From Paraburkholderia sp. D15 (lineage in GTDB: Bacteria > Pseudomonadota > Gammaproteobacteria > Burkholderiales > Burkholderiaceae), in contig NZ_CP110395.1 of assembly GCF_029910215.1 (NCBI RefSeq), positions 1,736,001 to 1,800,000 of the forward strand: a stretch of DNA of 64,000 nt, read 5' to 3'. Shown here piece after piece: positions 32,231 to 41,259 of the stretch. A program made the translations under genes and the position numbers. Each line of letters begins with the position of its first letter. The first letter of the stretch is position 1. The notes beneath the pieces are model-generated. The model did no database searches and was not told the origin of the DNA. It was given only the letters and a program-made list of their open reading frames with translations.

Positions 32231-34251
32231 GCACGTTCGACGACAACGCATCGCAGCCGCCGCGCATCGACGATATCGGCGTGACGCTGCCCGCGCCGGC
32301 CGATTTCAGCATTGCGCTCGCGGAGGGTTTCGCGCGCCGTATCGGCACGCTCGCGCGGCGCGGCGGGGCCACGACGGATGCGGTGAAATGGGCCGCTCGC
32401 GGCGCCTTCGCCGCGAGCCGCGCGACCGACGAGGGCCACGTGTGCGTGCCGCTGACGGTGCTCGCGCGCCGCTTCGACGCAACGAGTGCGGAAGTGCGCG
32501 CGGCCTTGTTCGCGAGCGGCATGGCGAGCGATGCGTCGCAAAGTTCGGCGGCGTTGCGGCCGCTAGTGATCGACGGGCAAGGGCGTTTGTACCTCGCGCG
32601 TTATTTCGATTACGAGCGGCGGCTGGCGCGTTCGCTGGTGATGCATGCGGGCGTCGGAGCGGCGAGCGGCGAGCCTGAAGGCGATGTGGATGCCAACGCC
32701 AACGCCAACGCCGCCTCGCTCAACGAGCGTCTGCTGCGGTACTTCGGTCCACCGAAAGACGACGAGGTCGACTGGCAGCGCGTCGCGGCCGTGATGGCCT
32801 TGTCCGGACACCTGACGATCGTCAGCGGCGGTCCAGGCACGGGCAAAACCACCACCGTGGTCGGCGTGCTCGCGTGTCTGCTGGATGCCCACGCCGATCT
32901 GCGCATCGCGCTCGCGGCGCCGACCGGCAAGGCCGCGCAGCGCATGCAGGAAGCGCTGCTCGCGCGCGCCGGCGACCTGCCGCCCGAACTGGCCGCGCGT
33001 TTGCCGCAGACCTCGTACACGCTGCATCGTCTGCTCGGGTCGGGGCCGGGCGGGCGCTTCCGGCATCATCGCGACAATCCGCTGCCGTACGACGTGGTGG
33101 TGATCGACGAGGCGTCGATGATCGACGTCGCGATGGCCGCGCATCTGCTCGACGCGATCGCGCCGCGCACGCGTCTGGTGATGCTCGGCGACAAGGATCA
33201 GCTGGCCGCGGTCGAAGCGGGCGCCGTGTTCGCCGAACTCAGCGCGCGGCCGTCGTTCACGGCGGCCGGCTTGCAGCGGATCGCCGACGCGCTGGGAATC
33301 GCGCGGACGCGTCTCGACCAGGCGTTGCCGGATGTGTCGCGCGGGGACGATGGATACGACGACGCGTTCTTCGCGCTGGACGCGTCGGACGACCCGGCGT
33401 CCGCATCCGGCGCCGCGAGTCCGCTCGCCGATCGCGTCGTCTGGCTCGAACGCAATTATCGTTTCGGCCTGGATTCGCCGATCGGCCGTCTGTCGCTGGC
33501 GATCCGCAGCGGTTCGGCGAACGCCGCGCTCGACGTCCTCGTGACCGATCCCGATACCGTGTGCGCGGCGGCGCTGCACGAAGACACGCACACCACGCTC
33601 GCGGAACGCACTGTCGCACGCCTCGCCGCGGGCTTCGCGCCCTACGCCGACGCGCTCGCCACGGCGCTTGCTGAAGACACTCCCGACCCGCTGCCGTTGT
33701 TCGACGCGCTGAACCGCTTCCGGATTCTGTGCGCGACGCGCTCCGGGCCACGCGGCGTCGATCAGGTGAACACGCTGATGGCCGCGCAGGTGCGCCGCGC
33801 GGCGGGCGTGACGTTGGCCGTGGGCGCGCACTGGTTCGCCGGCCGTCCGGTGATGGTGACGCGCAACGATTACGCGCTGGGGCTGTTCAACGGCGATATC
33901 GGCATTGCGTTGCCGGGCGCGGGCGGCGCCTTGCGCGTCTATTTCCGCACCGGCGACGGCAGTCTGCGCGCGGTGTCGCCGGCCGCGCTGCCGCCGCACG
34001 ACACCGCGTTCGCGTTGACGGTGCACAAGTCGCAAGGCTCGGAGTTCGAGCACGCGGTGTTGATGTTGCCGGCGGTGTTCAGCCGCGTGTTGTCGCGCGA
34101 GCTGGTCTATACCGCGATCACGCGGGCGCGCGAGCGGGTTGAGGTGATCGGTGCGCGCGGCGTGCTGGCGCAGGCCATCGCCACGCCCACGCAGCGCGAT
34201 TCAGGCCTCGCGGCGCGAATCGCGGAGGCGTGGCGAGGGGAAGAGCGATAG
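32227..34251 (+). CDS. recD: Exodeoxyribonuclease V alpha subunit RecD
   Basis: A 674-residue SF1 5'-3' helicase. Walker A SGGPGTGKTTTV has Lys207. VVIDEASMIDVAMAAHLL is Walker B, LVMLGDKDQLAAVEAG motif III, and ALTVHKSQGSEFEHAVLMLP plus LVYTAITRARERVEVIG motifs V and VI. The N-terminal 190 residues are the variable RecC-contacting domain. The ATG at 32227 overlaps the recB stop (ATGA). It ends 40 bp from a convergent membrane-protein gene with no clear terminator between. Confidence 0.94.
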   Translation: MSTFDDNASQPPRIDDIGVTLPAPADFSIALAEGFARRIGTLARRGGATTDAVKWAARGAFAASRATDEGHVCVPLTVLARRFDATSAEVRAALFASGMASDASQSSAALRPLVIDGQGRLYLARYFDYERRLARSLVMHAGVGAASGEPEGDVDANANANAASLNERLLRYFGPPKDDEVDWQRVAAVMALSGHLTIVSGGPGTGKTTTVVGVLACLLDAHADLRIALAAPTGKAAQRMQEALLARAGDLPPELAARLPQTSYTLHRLLGSGPGGRFRHHRDNPLPYDVVVIDEASMIDVAMAAHLLDAIAPRTRLVMLGDKDQLAAVEAGAVFAELSARPSFTAAGLQRIADALGIARTRLDQALPDVSRGDDGYDDAFFALDASDDPASASGAASPLADRVVWLERNYRFGLDSPIGRLSLAIRSGSANAALDVLVTDPDTVCAAALHEDTHTTLAERTVARLAAGFAPYADALATALAEDTPDPLPLFDALNRFRILCATRSGPRGVDQVNTLMAAQVRRAAGVTLAVGAHWFAGRPVMVTRNDYALGLFNGDIGIALPGAGGALRVYFRTGDGSLRAVSPAALPPHDTAFALTVHKSQGSEFEHAVLMLPAVFSRVLSRELVYTAITRARERVEVIGARGVLAQAIATPTQRDSGLAARIAEAWRGEER

Positions 34252-34291
34252 ACGGCGGCGCTGCATTGCCGCCTCATTCAACTCATCCGCC

Positions 34292-34936
34292 TCACTCCGC
34301 CGCGACACGCTGCGCCGGCCCGCTTGCCTCGCCACGCTGACGCAGCGTTTTGCGATACCAGACCGTCCACGCGGTCAGCGCGCCGTAAATGCCGTAACCG
34401 ATGAACGGCGACACCACCAGAAATCGTTCGATCGGCCAGGTCAGCGCCATCCAGGCGCGCAGCGCGGTTTCGCCGGTGAGGCCGACGCCCCACACCAGCG
34501 TCATCATCCGCAACGCGCCGGACAGACCCGGACGGTCCGCGAACAGTTGCTCGAAGCGCGCGGCGCCGCCTTCCATTTCCCGCGCGACGCTGGCTCGCGC
34601 GAGATAGAAGATCAGCGGACGGCGCATCGGCAGCGATAGCAGGAACGCCACGCCGATCGCGCCAGAGACCAGCGACTCGCGCAACAGCAGCATGCGCGGA
34701 CTGCCGCCCACGGCCATGGCCGCGATCGACAGCACGATGCCGGCCACGACCATCACGCTGAGCGCGTCGACGCGCCGGAAGCGCACGAGCTCGACGAGGC
34801 TCCAGAGTATCGGCGGCACCGCCGAGGCGATCAGCGCGCCGGTCTCGCCCAGTTGCGGATGCGAGTACCGGTACACGAGCCACGGCAGCAGAAAGTTGAC
34901 GACCAGTTCCAGCACAAAACCAGCACGGAGTTTCAT
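34292..34936 (-). CDS. VC0807-family multi-pass membrane protein
   Basis: A 214-residue inner-membrane protein with about six hydrophobic segments: FVLELVVNFLLPWLVY, ALIASAVPPILWSLVELV, ALSVMVVAGIVLSIAAMAVG, ESLVSGAIGVAFLLSLP, MMTLVWGVGLTGETALRAWMAL and FLVVSPFIGYGIYGALTAWTVW. The arrangement GETGALIASAVPPILWSLVELVRFRRVD matches the VC0807 (DUF3159-like) family, distantly similar to septation protein A. Function is unknown. It is convergent with recD and has its own start about 165 bp from arfB on the other side. Confidence 0.7.
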   Translation of the reverse strand: MKLRAGFVLELVVNFLLPWLVYRYSHPQLGETGALIASAVPPILWSLVELVRFRRVDALSVMVVAGIVLSIAAMAVGGSPRMLLLRESLVSGAIGVAFLLSLPMRRPLIFYLARASVAREMEGGAARFEQLFADRPGLSGALRMMTLVWGVGLTGETALRAWMALTWPIERFLVVSPFIGYGIYGALTAWTVWYRKTLRQRGEASGPAQRVAAE

Positions 34937-35101
34937 TTGAATTTACGCTGTAAGCGGAAAGCGCAGTATCCACGAACTGGCCGCGCCGACGCAAATGCTT
35001 TTTCGCATCGGACGAACTGTCCGATAGTCCGTAACCCATGCCAGGCTGCGCGCCGCGCGCGTCGCTGTGTACACTGACGTCTCTTTGCCCAGACCCGCCC
35101 C

Positions 35102-35506
35102 ATGACTTCCCGTTATCCGATCCCGCCGAACGAAATCGAGTTGACCGCAGTGCGCGCGCAAGGGGCGGGCGGCCAGAACGTCAACAAGGTATCGAGCGCG
35201 ATTCATCTGCGCTTCGACGTGCACGCTTCGTCGCTGCCGGACGTGTTGAAGATGCGTCTGCTCGCGCTGTCCGATCACCGTCTCACGCGCGACGGCGTGG
35301 TGGTCATCAAGGCGCAGCAGCATCGTACGCAGGAGATGAACCGGGCGGCCGCGCTGGCGCGGCTCGACGAGTTGATCGAAAGCGTCAGCGTGACGCGCAA
35401 GACGCGTGTCGCGACCCGGCCGACGCGCGCGTCGAATCGGCGGCGCCTCGACAGTAAGGCCAAACGCAGCGAGATCAAATCCGGCCGTGGCCGGGTGGAT
35501 GAGTAA
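35102..35506 (+). CDS. arfB: Ribosome rescue hydrolase ArfB (YaeJ)
   Basis: A 134-residue protein. The catalytic GGQ motif is at residues 23-25 in [23 protein letters not shown]. The C-terminal basic tail ([33 protein letters not shown]) inserts into the empty mRNA channel of stalled ribosomes. ArfB releases peptides from non-stop complexes. Length and both parts match the family, so it is not a truncated class-I release factor. It is divergent from the VC0807-family gene. Confidence 0.93.
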   Translation: MTSRYPIPPNEIELTAVRAQGAGGQNVNKVSSAIHLRFDVHASSLPDVLKMRLLALSDHRLTRDGVVVIKAQQHRTQEMNRAAALARLDELIESVSVTRKTRVATRPTRASNRRRLDSKAKRSEIKSGRGRVDE

Positions 35507-35624
35507 GCGGGAGAACCTGGGCGAGTTGGGCTGCGGGGCTGACTAATTTTTAGCGCTTCACGGTAACGCGCGCGTCGGCGTCTTCATCGCGTCATCGCGT
35601 CATCGACAAAAACAGAACACCCCG

Positions 35625-36962
35625 TTAGCGCTTGCCGCCGCGCCCATGACGCCGCGTGTCCGACCGCACCGCGCTCGGCACGAAATCGACGCACAACACA
35701 TGCGTGCTCCCGCCGTGTTCGAACGCAATGGCGGCGGTGTAGCAGTCCTGGCCGTCCGCGAGCGAATAGTGCGGACCCATCATCGCGACACGTCCCGGCG
35801 CGGCCAACGCGTGCTTGAAATACGCGCGACGCGACCAGTTGCTGCGCGTGTCCGCGTAGAGCGGCGCGAGCCGCAGCGGCGGGGGCGCCACCGAGGCGGC
35901 GGTCACCGAGGGCTGTGTCTGTTCGCCTTGACCATCGGTGATGAACACCCGCCGCGCTTCCCGCAGATGCCAGACTTTCTGCGCGGCCTGTTGCAGGTCG
36001 CCGGTGGTCTTGAAGGTATCGACGGCCGCCAGCACCGCTTCCGCGAAACCCTCGAAGCCGAGCCGCTGATGACCGGCGTGCTCGCGTTCGTACGCGGCGA
36101 ACTTGTCCCACATCGACCCGATCAGCGCCGGCACCTTGGCGCATGCGGCCTGCACCGAACCTTGCGGCTGGCCGAGCCAGAAACCCTGTACGAAATCGAC
36201 GTCGGCCTGCATCAGGATCATCAGCTCTTCGTCGGTCTCGACGCCCTCGGCCAGCACCAGCGTGCCGGACTGATGCAGCATCGCGATCAGATGGCTGATC
36301 AGCGAATCGTCGCCCTCGCGTCGGCCCGCGCGCGCCACCAGCGAGCGGTCCAGTTTCACGATGTCGGGACGGAAGCGCCACACGCGGTCGAAGTTCGAGA
36401 AGCCCGTGCCGAAGTCGTCGATCGCAATCAGGAAATCGCGCGGCTGCGACGCGGCGAGCATGCTGGCGACGGCGGATTCATCGTCGGCCGGCTGTTCGAG
36501 CACCTCGATCACGATGCGTTCCTGCGGCAGCCCGAAGTGCGCCGACAGCTCGTCGATGAACGCGCGTTGCGGCCAGCCGGTCTCGAACACCTGCGGCCGC
36601 GTGTTCAAAAACAGCCAGCCGGTGTCGATGCCCTGTTCCATGAAATTCGCGACATGCAGGCAACGCGCGATGCGGTCGAGTTCGCGCGCCTCGGCGTCGG
36701 AGCGGGTGCCGGCGAACAGCACGTCGGGCGAGACGGGCAGGCCGACCGGATCGAACGCGCGCAGCAGACCTTCGTAGCCGACCACGCGTTGATGCGTGAC
36801 CGACAGCACCGGCTGGAACACGCTGTGCAGGGTGAGCGCGCGCCAGCTCGCGGTCCATCCGCCGGATTCGTCCCGGACCAGATGCGGGAGCAGGCCGCTC
36901 AGGCTCAATTCACTGACGGTGGGCTTGGACGCGGTCATAGACACGGGCACGAGAGCGGACAT
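35625..36962 (-). CDS. EAL-domain cyclic-di-GMP phosphodiesterase
   Basis: A 445-residue cytoplasmic protein. The EAL domain covers about 45-285. Its first motif is EGL (64-66, in VVGYEGLLR) in place of EAL, but the catalytic glutamate is kept. Other metal and substrate residues are present: Asn in LFLNTRP, Glu in VIEVLEQP, AspAsp in IDDFGTGFSNF, Lys in IVKLDRSL, Glu in LAEGVETDEEL and Gln in VDFVQGFWLGQP. It should therefore be an active c-di-GMP hydrolase. The C-terminal 150 residues (ARRVFITDGQGEQTQ, FKHALAAPGRVAMMGPHYS, CYTAAIAFEHG) look like a PAS/Cache-type sensor as in YkuI-like proteins. The start is uncertain: ATGs at 36962 and 36938 both lack a clear RBS. Confidence 0.82.
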   Translation of the reverse strand: MSALVPVSMTASKPTVSELSLSGLLPHLVRDESGGWTASWRALTLHSVFQPVLSVTHQRVVGYEGLLRAFDPVGLPVSPDVLFAGTRSDAEARELDRIARCLHVANFMEQGIDTGWLFLNTRPQVFETGWPQRAFIDELSAHFGLPQERIVIEVLEQPADDESAVASMLAASQPRDFLIAIDDFGTGFSNFDRVWRFRPDIVKLDRSLVARAGRREGDDSLISHLIAMLHQSGTLVLAEGVETDEELMILMQADVDFVQGFWLGQPQGSVQAACAKVPALIGSMWDKFAAYEREHAGHQRLGFEGFAEAVLAAVDTFKTTGDLQQAAQKVWHLREARRVFITDGQGEQTQPSVTAASVAPPPLRLAPLYADTRSNWSRRAYFKHALAAPGRVAMMGPHYSLADGQDCYTAAIAFEHGGSTHVLCVDFVPSAVRSDTRRHGRGGKR

Positions 36963-37476
36963 GGCGACATCGCGGCAAGCGGGTGACGGGACGCGCGCAG
37001 CACCTCGGCGCGCGACGAATGCACGGCCGGAACGGCGGCGCGGCGCGGATACAGCCCAGGAACGCACAGCGCGATGCCAGCCATGCCGGACTCCGGCGGA
37101 GATTCAAACCAGTCTAGCAGCTTGCAATTCGCATGAATGTGCGGGTAATCACAGACGCGCGGCCTGTATCGATGGCCGCGCGGACCGGCTTTCGCGAACG
37201 CGTCCGGTGTTCGCCGGATCGATCGTCGCGCCCCGTCCATCGCGCGAATGGCTTGCGCGCTTGCAATGCATGAGGACGGATCGCGCACTGCGCAATCAAG
37301 CGTCCGTATGAAACCGAGGGTAGCAGTGCGGCCGGCGGCCACCCGCCAAACTCCAGGCCAGGACGGTGCACTGACGTTTGGCGCGGCGACGCTATTCGTC
37401 AGGCTAGACCGGCCGCTGTCTGCACGATCGGCGATCGGCGGGTATCCTGCTGCTTTTCGTGAAAGGGAGGTCGAGG
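36963..37476. other. 514-bp intergenic region with GC hairpin
   Basis: Region between divergent EAL and ABM genes. I see no gene. A perfect nine-base inverted repeat CGCGCGGCC/GGCCGCGCG (37156-37164 and 37174-37182, loop of nine) has no T-tract and could be a structural or protein-binding site. Several TTGCAA-like and CCGG-rich short dyads are near it. No confident promoter was picked. Confidence 0.5.
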
Positions 37477-37767
37477 ATGTCGGAAATCGCGGTGGTCGCA
37501 ATCTCGGTGGCCAAGCCGGGGCACGAGGAGCAGGTGCTGGCGGCGCTCAAAGGTCTCATTGCACCGACGCTTCAGGAAGCGGGCGCGCTTCAGTACGAGC
37601 TGCATCGCGATGTGCAGGAGCCGCGCCGGTTCGTGTTTATCGAGCGATGGGCCAGTCAGGAGGCGCTGGCCGTGCATGCGAAGTCCGCGCATGTGGAGGC
37701 CTTCAAGAAGACCATCGCGGATTGGGTCGAACACGTCGAGATTCGCGCGGTGTCGAAAATCGCTTAA
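37477..37767 (+). CDS. Antibiotic biosynthesis monooxygenase (ABM)-domain protein
   Basis: A 96-residue protein of the dimeric alpha/beta-barrel superfamily: beta strand IAVVAISVAKPGHEEQVLAALKGLIAPTLQEAGALQYELHRD, then RRFVFIERWASQEALAVHAKSAHVEAFKK. These are the ABM hallmarks (E-R-W, H-x-x-S-x-H). Members are quinone oxidases, heme-degrading enzymes or uncharacterised proteins, so no substrate is given. RBS AAAGGGAGG (37462-37470) sets the ATG at 37477; an ATG six codons earlier lies inside that RBS region and is rejected. Confidence 0.85.
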   Translation: MSEIAVVAISVAKPGHEEQVLAALKGLIAPTLQEAGALQYELHRDVQEPRRFVFIERWASQEALAVHAKSAHVEAFKKTIADWVEHVEIRAVSKIA

Positions 37768-37903
37768 GTGTTCGGCGGCGGGCAGTGGGCGCTTCGCGGT
37801 GCCCGCGGTGTCTGCAGGTGCCTGCCAGGTCGAACGCTTTAAAACTGCAACGGCGAGCTGCCGGCGGCCCACGAGGGTCCGCGCGGCGCTCGCCGTTTGT
37901 CGT

Positions 37904-38161
37904 TCAATGCGCGGCTTGCGGGACGTCGAGGATCAGGATGATGGTCCAGTCCGCGTCGCCATCATGGTGATACTGCCGCTCCACGACGATGAACGGTTGC
38001 TGCTTGCCGTCCGGACCGAGGAACAGCACGTCGCCTTCCATCGGCAGGCACTCGACGGGCGGCAGCGCGAGAAACGCTTCCTGACCGCCGCGCGGCATCA
38101 GTTTTTCGATTTTGCGAGATGCTGCTTCCGTCCATTCGATATCAAGCTGGATGTTGCTCAT
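37904..38161 (-). CDS. Small conserved-looking hypothetical protein
   Basis: An 85-residue acidic soluble protein starting MSNIQLDIEWTEAASRKIEKL. It contains PVECLPMEGDVLFLGPDGKQQPFIVVERQYHHDG, a pattern of alternating short beta strands. I do not recognise a family. RBS GGAGGA lies seven bases before the ATG at 38161; the in-frame extension to 38260 is unlikely. It converges with the ABM gene. Confidence 0.65.
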   Translation of the reverse strand: MSNIQLDIEWTEAASRKIEKLMPRGGQEAFLALPPVECLPMEGDVLFLGPDGKQQPFIVVERQYHHDGDADWTIILILDVPQAAH

Positions 38162-38342
38162 GCTGTCCTCCGCACCAGGGTGCGCACGGGTTAGGGGAGT
38201 CCGGCCGGCCGCCGGTTGGTGCGCGACTGTAGCACACCGGACGTCGCGCGCCGGCCGCATCGGCGCGATTCGCTTGCCGGCCGCGCGACGGTTCTTCAGC
38301 CGGCCCTTCAGTCAGCCCGTCAGTCGGCTCATTAGACAACAA

Positions 38343-38376
38343 AAAAGCCGAAACCGGCGATGCCGGCTTCGGCTTT
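38343..38376 (-). terminator. Terminator downstream of small secreted protein
   Basis: AAAAGCCGAAACCGGC pairs with GCCGGCTTCGGCTTTT across a two-base loop (one mismatch). Both ends have A/T runs, so it can act in either direction. It lies 80 bp beyond the stop of the minus-strand gene at 38458. Confidence 0.75.
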
Positions 38377-38457
38377 TCACCCGTGCGGCGAGGCCGTGGG
38401 TGAGGGTGTCGACCGCGCGGGCGAACCGCGCTGCCGGACGGCGCGGCGGCGCCGCGC

Positions 38458-38703
38458 TTACGAGCTGGCGGCGTCGGCCTTGGCGGCCTTCTTATGGTGA
38501 TGCGGAGCCATCTTGTGATGCTTCATCGGCGCGGCCGGCGCGTTGTCCATCGCCTGCTGACGGTTTTGCAAATCTTGCGCACGCTGTTCGACGTCGGCGG
38601 CCTTGGCCGGATCGGTGCTCATCATGACGCCGTTGTCCTGCGCATACGCCGCGCCCGTTACGGCACTGAGGGAAACCAGGATCGCCAGGGACACTTTCTT
38701 CAT
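38458..38703 (-). CDS. Small periplasmic His/Lys-rich protein
   Basis: An 81-residue protein. The signal peptide MKKVSLAILVSLSAVTGAAYA has an AYA cleavage site at 21. The mature part has a coiled-coil-like QRAQDLQNRQQAMD, then a His/Lys-rich tail (MKHHKMAPHHHKKAAK) that could bind metal ions or anions. No family is recognised. RBS GGAGGT (38708-38713 complement) fixes the ATG at 38703. A terminator follows at 38343, so it is a single-gene unit. GTTAC direct repeats lie about 120 bp upstream. Confidence 0.7.
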   Translation of the reverse strand: MKKVSLAILVSLSAVTGAAYAQDNGVMMSTDPAKAADVEQRAQDLQNRQQAMDNAPAAPMKHHKMAPHHHKKAAKADAASS

Positions 38704-38822
38704 CGTTACCTCCGCAGAGTGGTTTATGGACCCGAGTATTTGCCTGTCCAATCGGAAAGACAATGCATTCTAGCGAGCAATATCCGCTCCAGCAGATGCT
38801 TTTGTAACTGCATTGACAATTC

Positions 38823-38837
38823 GTTACATCTGGTTAC
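38823..38837. promoter_or_regulatory. GTTAC-N5-GTTAC direct repeat
   Basis: Two GTTAC half-sites 10 bp apart (one helical turn), a spacing typical of OmpR/PhoB-type response-regulator binding. They lie 120-134 bp upstream of the small His-rich protein on the minus strand. TTGTAAC is also present 25 bp away on the same side. This is a weak call. Confidence 0.3.
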
Positions 38838-39018
38838 TTTCTGCGCCGATGCGGGCGGGACGGGTCCGCGTCCGTCCCGATGATCGCTTGATGGAACGCA
38901 TGCGATGCGCGACAGATCCGCCACACGCATCCGCAATACGTGGAACATTCGTATCGCTAACTAATTCTTTTCGCTGCTTGCAGCGCGGATGGCCGACGTC
39001 CGACGCATCGTCGATGCG

Positions 39019-39807
39019 CTAGAACCACCCGATCGCGCGGTACACATGAAACTGCGCAATGCCGATCAATTCATGCAGCGCGGTTTCCGCGCTCACCAGA
39101 TTGTCATAACGCGGGAGTACACCGAACTGAATGTGCCGCGCGTTCGAGATCACCGGCTGCGGCGCGAGCCCGAAACGCGCGAAATCGAGCAGTGCGCGCG
39201 GCATCTGATACGCGGAGGTGACGAGGATCAACGCGTCGTAACGCGAGCGGCCGAGAATGGCCGAGACGTTGCGCGCGTTTTCGTACGTGGTACGGCTGGT
39301 GTTCTCCAGCACGATGTCCTCGCGCGGCACCTGATCTCGCAACAGATAGGGCAGGTAAGTATCCGCCTCCGACGCGCTATGCCGCTGCGGATTGCCGCCG
39401 CTGACGATCACGTGGCAGACCGGCGCGGTTCGCTTGCAGTCCGCATAGCTGCGGGCGCTCGCGGCGATGCGCGCGAGCACGTCGCGCGGCGGAACCAGCA
39501 CGTGATCGTCGTTGTAACGCGTGCCGCCGCCCAGCAGGATGATCGCGGTGCGCGGCGCGAAGTTCGCGGGCGCCGCGTTCTGTACGCGCGGCTGCGCGAG
39601 GTCGAGCAAAGGCGCGCTGAGCCAGCCCGCGCCGAGCAGCCAGAACACGGCGGCGGCACCGATGACGAGCGGTCGGCGAGCCCGCTTCCATAGCACGATT
39701 GCTGCAAAAAAAAGCGCCAATAAAGTGAATAGAATCAATTTAAATGGGGTAACGTATGACTTTCGGGATAATTCCGCGAGCTTGCTATCGCGCCGCAGCG
39801 GTTGCAT
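39019..39807 (-). CDS. YdcF/ElyC-family (DUF218) envelope protein
   Basis: A 262-residue protein with one or two N-terminal transmembrane segments (FKLILFTLLALFFAAIVLW and VIGAAAVFWLLGAGWL) and a periplasmic DUF218 domain. The domain shows AIILLGGGTRYN (first strand and GGG loop), VIVSGGNPQRHSASEADTYLPYLL, LENTSRTTYENARNV and ILVTSAYQMPRALLDF, all family hallmarks. DUF218 proteins are involved in envelope carbon/polymer metabolism. An upstream GTG (39816) is an equally possible start. Confidence 0.82.
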   Translation of the reverse strand: MQPLRRDSKLAELSRKSYVTPFKLILFTLLALFFAAIVLWKRARRPLVIGAAAVFWLLGAGWLSAPLLDLAQPRVQNAAPANFAPRTAIILLGGGTRYNDDHVLVPPRDVLARIAASARSYADCKRTAPVCHVIVSGGNPQRHSASEADTYLPYLLRDQVPREDIVLENTSRTTYENARNVSAILGRSRYDALILVTSAYQMPRALLDFARFGLAPQPVISNARHIQFGVLPRYDNLVSAETALHELIGIAQFHVYRAIGWF

Positions 39808-40003
39808 CGTCGGCACGCGGATGGAACGCTAACATGCCGTTCATACGGGGGTCCCAAAAACAAAGTCAGGCAGCATCTGGCGGAAATCGGCGCACGAGGT
39901 GCGGCCAGCTTCCGGCCAGACGCGGGTGCTGAGCGCGTCGCTGGTGGCGCGGTGACGTGTTGGGCGTAGATGTGTCATAGCTGCACTTTAAGAAAGAAGT
40001 GAG

Positions 40004-40327
40004 ATGACCACGTATTCCAACGAAGCGGTACTTGAAGCGCTGCGGCGGGCGCAATATCGCCAGGTTCCCTGGGCCAGAAGGCCGGGCGTTTTCCAATATC
40101 TTCGCGCGCTCGGTTTGATGGACACCGTGCGACAGCGAACCGTCGCGCCGGCGCCGGGATTCCATGCGCCGGTCGACATCGCCGTGCTCACCGAGCGCGG
40201 CCGGGCCGAATTCGAGCGACTCGCGCACGACGAACGGCTGATGACCTGGACCGCGCAGCGCATGAACGACTATGTCGTCACGCCTGCCGACACGCGGTCC
40301 ACCGCGGCGCTCGAAGTTCGCTCCTAG
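40004..40327 (+). CDS. Hypothetical protein, 107 residues
   Basis: A soluble protein beginning MTTYSNEAVLEALRRAQYRQVPWARRPGVFQYLRALGLMD. Its first part looks like a short helix-turn-helix-type fold, but no regulator family is recognised. LTERGRAEFERLAHDERL resembles the wing and last helix of a MarR/PadR-like winged helix, a similarity not strong enough for a name. AAGAAAG six bases upstream acts as RBS. It is divergent from the YdcF gene. Confidence 0.6.
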   Translation: MTTYSNEAVLEALRRAQYRQVPWARRPGVFQYLRALGLMDTVRQRTVAPAPGFHAPVDIAVLTERGRAEFERLAHDERLMTWTAQRMNDYVVTPADTRSTAALEVRS

Positions 40328-40688
40328 CGAACCGGCGCAGGCCGGCAGGCCGCTACCGAATTCCGGCCGCTCGCGCGGCCGGAGGCGGCATTGTTGATTC
40401 CAATCCTGCTTTTCTCGACATGCGGTGCGTGGCGCGACGTGGTGCTTGCCGGCAATGGCCCTCGGCCGTCACTTGTACAAAAAAACCGCCCCAAAAAAAA
40501 GCCCGTATCGCGAGGATACGGGCGTACCGGATTTACTACTGCCACGCTGTGCTAATGGCGTTAAATCAGACTAGCGCAATGCAAGGTGGTTCCCGGTCAT
40601 TCGATTCGAGTTAATCCTGGGTAGGTGACTTCGCTAAAGTTCATTTGGCTCATTCGGCTTATTGTGCGCGCCACGTGGCCTACGCGGC
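40328..40688. other. 361-bp intergenic region with one terminator
   Basis: No gene found. It contains the minus-strand terminator at 40493-40523. The remaining sequence (AATTCCGGCCGCTCGCGCGGCCGGA and on) has one strong GC dyad, GGCCG-CTCG-CGCGGCC, around 40366-40382. No tRNA was found despite a GATTCGA-like stretch near 40602. Confidence 0.5.
40493..40523 (-). terminator. Rho-independent terminator, minus strand
   Basis: GCCCGTATC and GATACGGGC pair perfectly over nine bases (40501-40523); on the minus strand the stem is followed by eight U residues (complement of 40493-40500). It lies 165 bp beyond the stop of the small secreted protein gene at 40689. Confidence 0.85.
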
Positions 40689-40943
40689 CTACCGGCGCCG
40701 CGGCGGCCCTTCACGCGGAAACTCCGGCCGCTCGCGCACATTGCTCGCGATATCGCCGCGCAGGTCGCCACGCGGCGCTGGCGGCGTGAATTCGCGGCCG
40801 CGCGCGTCGCCCTGTTGCCAGGCTTGCAGGCTGGCAGCCCGGTCGGGCCGCCAGTTCCATCCATCGGGGCGCTGCTGGGCAAGCGCCGGTGCGGCCATCG
40901 CTGAAATCACAATGCCGCACAGAAGCAGTGACATTGGTTTCAT
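40689..40943 (-). CDS. Small secreted basic protein
   Basis: An 84-residue protein. The signal peptide MKPMSLLLCGIVISAMAAPALA ends at ALA (about 22). The mature part is tryptophan-containing and very rich in Arg, Pro and Asp (RPDGWNWRPDRAASLQAWQQGDARGREF), ending PPRRR. It is probably an unfolded periplasmic peptide. No family is recognised. GGAGCT eight bases upstream (complement of 40949-40954) is an adequate RBS. A terminator follows. Confidence 0.6.
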   Translation of the reverse strand: MKPMSLLLCGIVISAMAAPALAQQRPDGWNWRPDRAASLQAWQQGDARGREFTPPAPRGDLRGDIASNVRERPEFPREGPPRRR

Positions 40944-41259
40944 GCTGAGCTCCCGTCAAGCCCATCGACTCAAGGCCTGTTTGCATAGCCATAAGGTATG
41001 CCGAGTCGCGAAAGCACGCTGTAAGTAATAGTAAATGGATGTTTCACTGCGCGCGTGCTGCTTGCCCGCGCGGGGCGTGCGCACGACGCCGGACGCCCGG
41101 AGCCGGGCATCGGCGGGTTCGATTCAGCGAAGGGGACGACTGCGCTGGGCGCGCCAGACGGCGGTGCCCATGATGGCTACGGCGAGCGTCGACATCGACG
41201 CCCGGCGGTCCAGATACACGCCGGGCGCCCGCAGGCGCCCGGATGCAGATTGAGTCGCG
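40944..41259. other. 316-bp intergenic region, no gene seen
   Basis: Region upstream of the small secreted protein and downstream of the transposase fragment. It holds GC-rich short inverted repeats near 41217-41233 (GCCGGGCGCCCGCAGGCGCCCGG) but no T-tract. TTCGATTC near 41120 resembles a T-loop, without any acceptor or anticodon arm. Confidence 0.4.

Noticed and set aside
41110..41130. GGTTCGATTC resembling a tRNA T-loop
   Set aside because: No acceptor stem, anticodon arm or CCA context could be formed around it.
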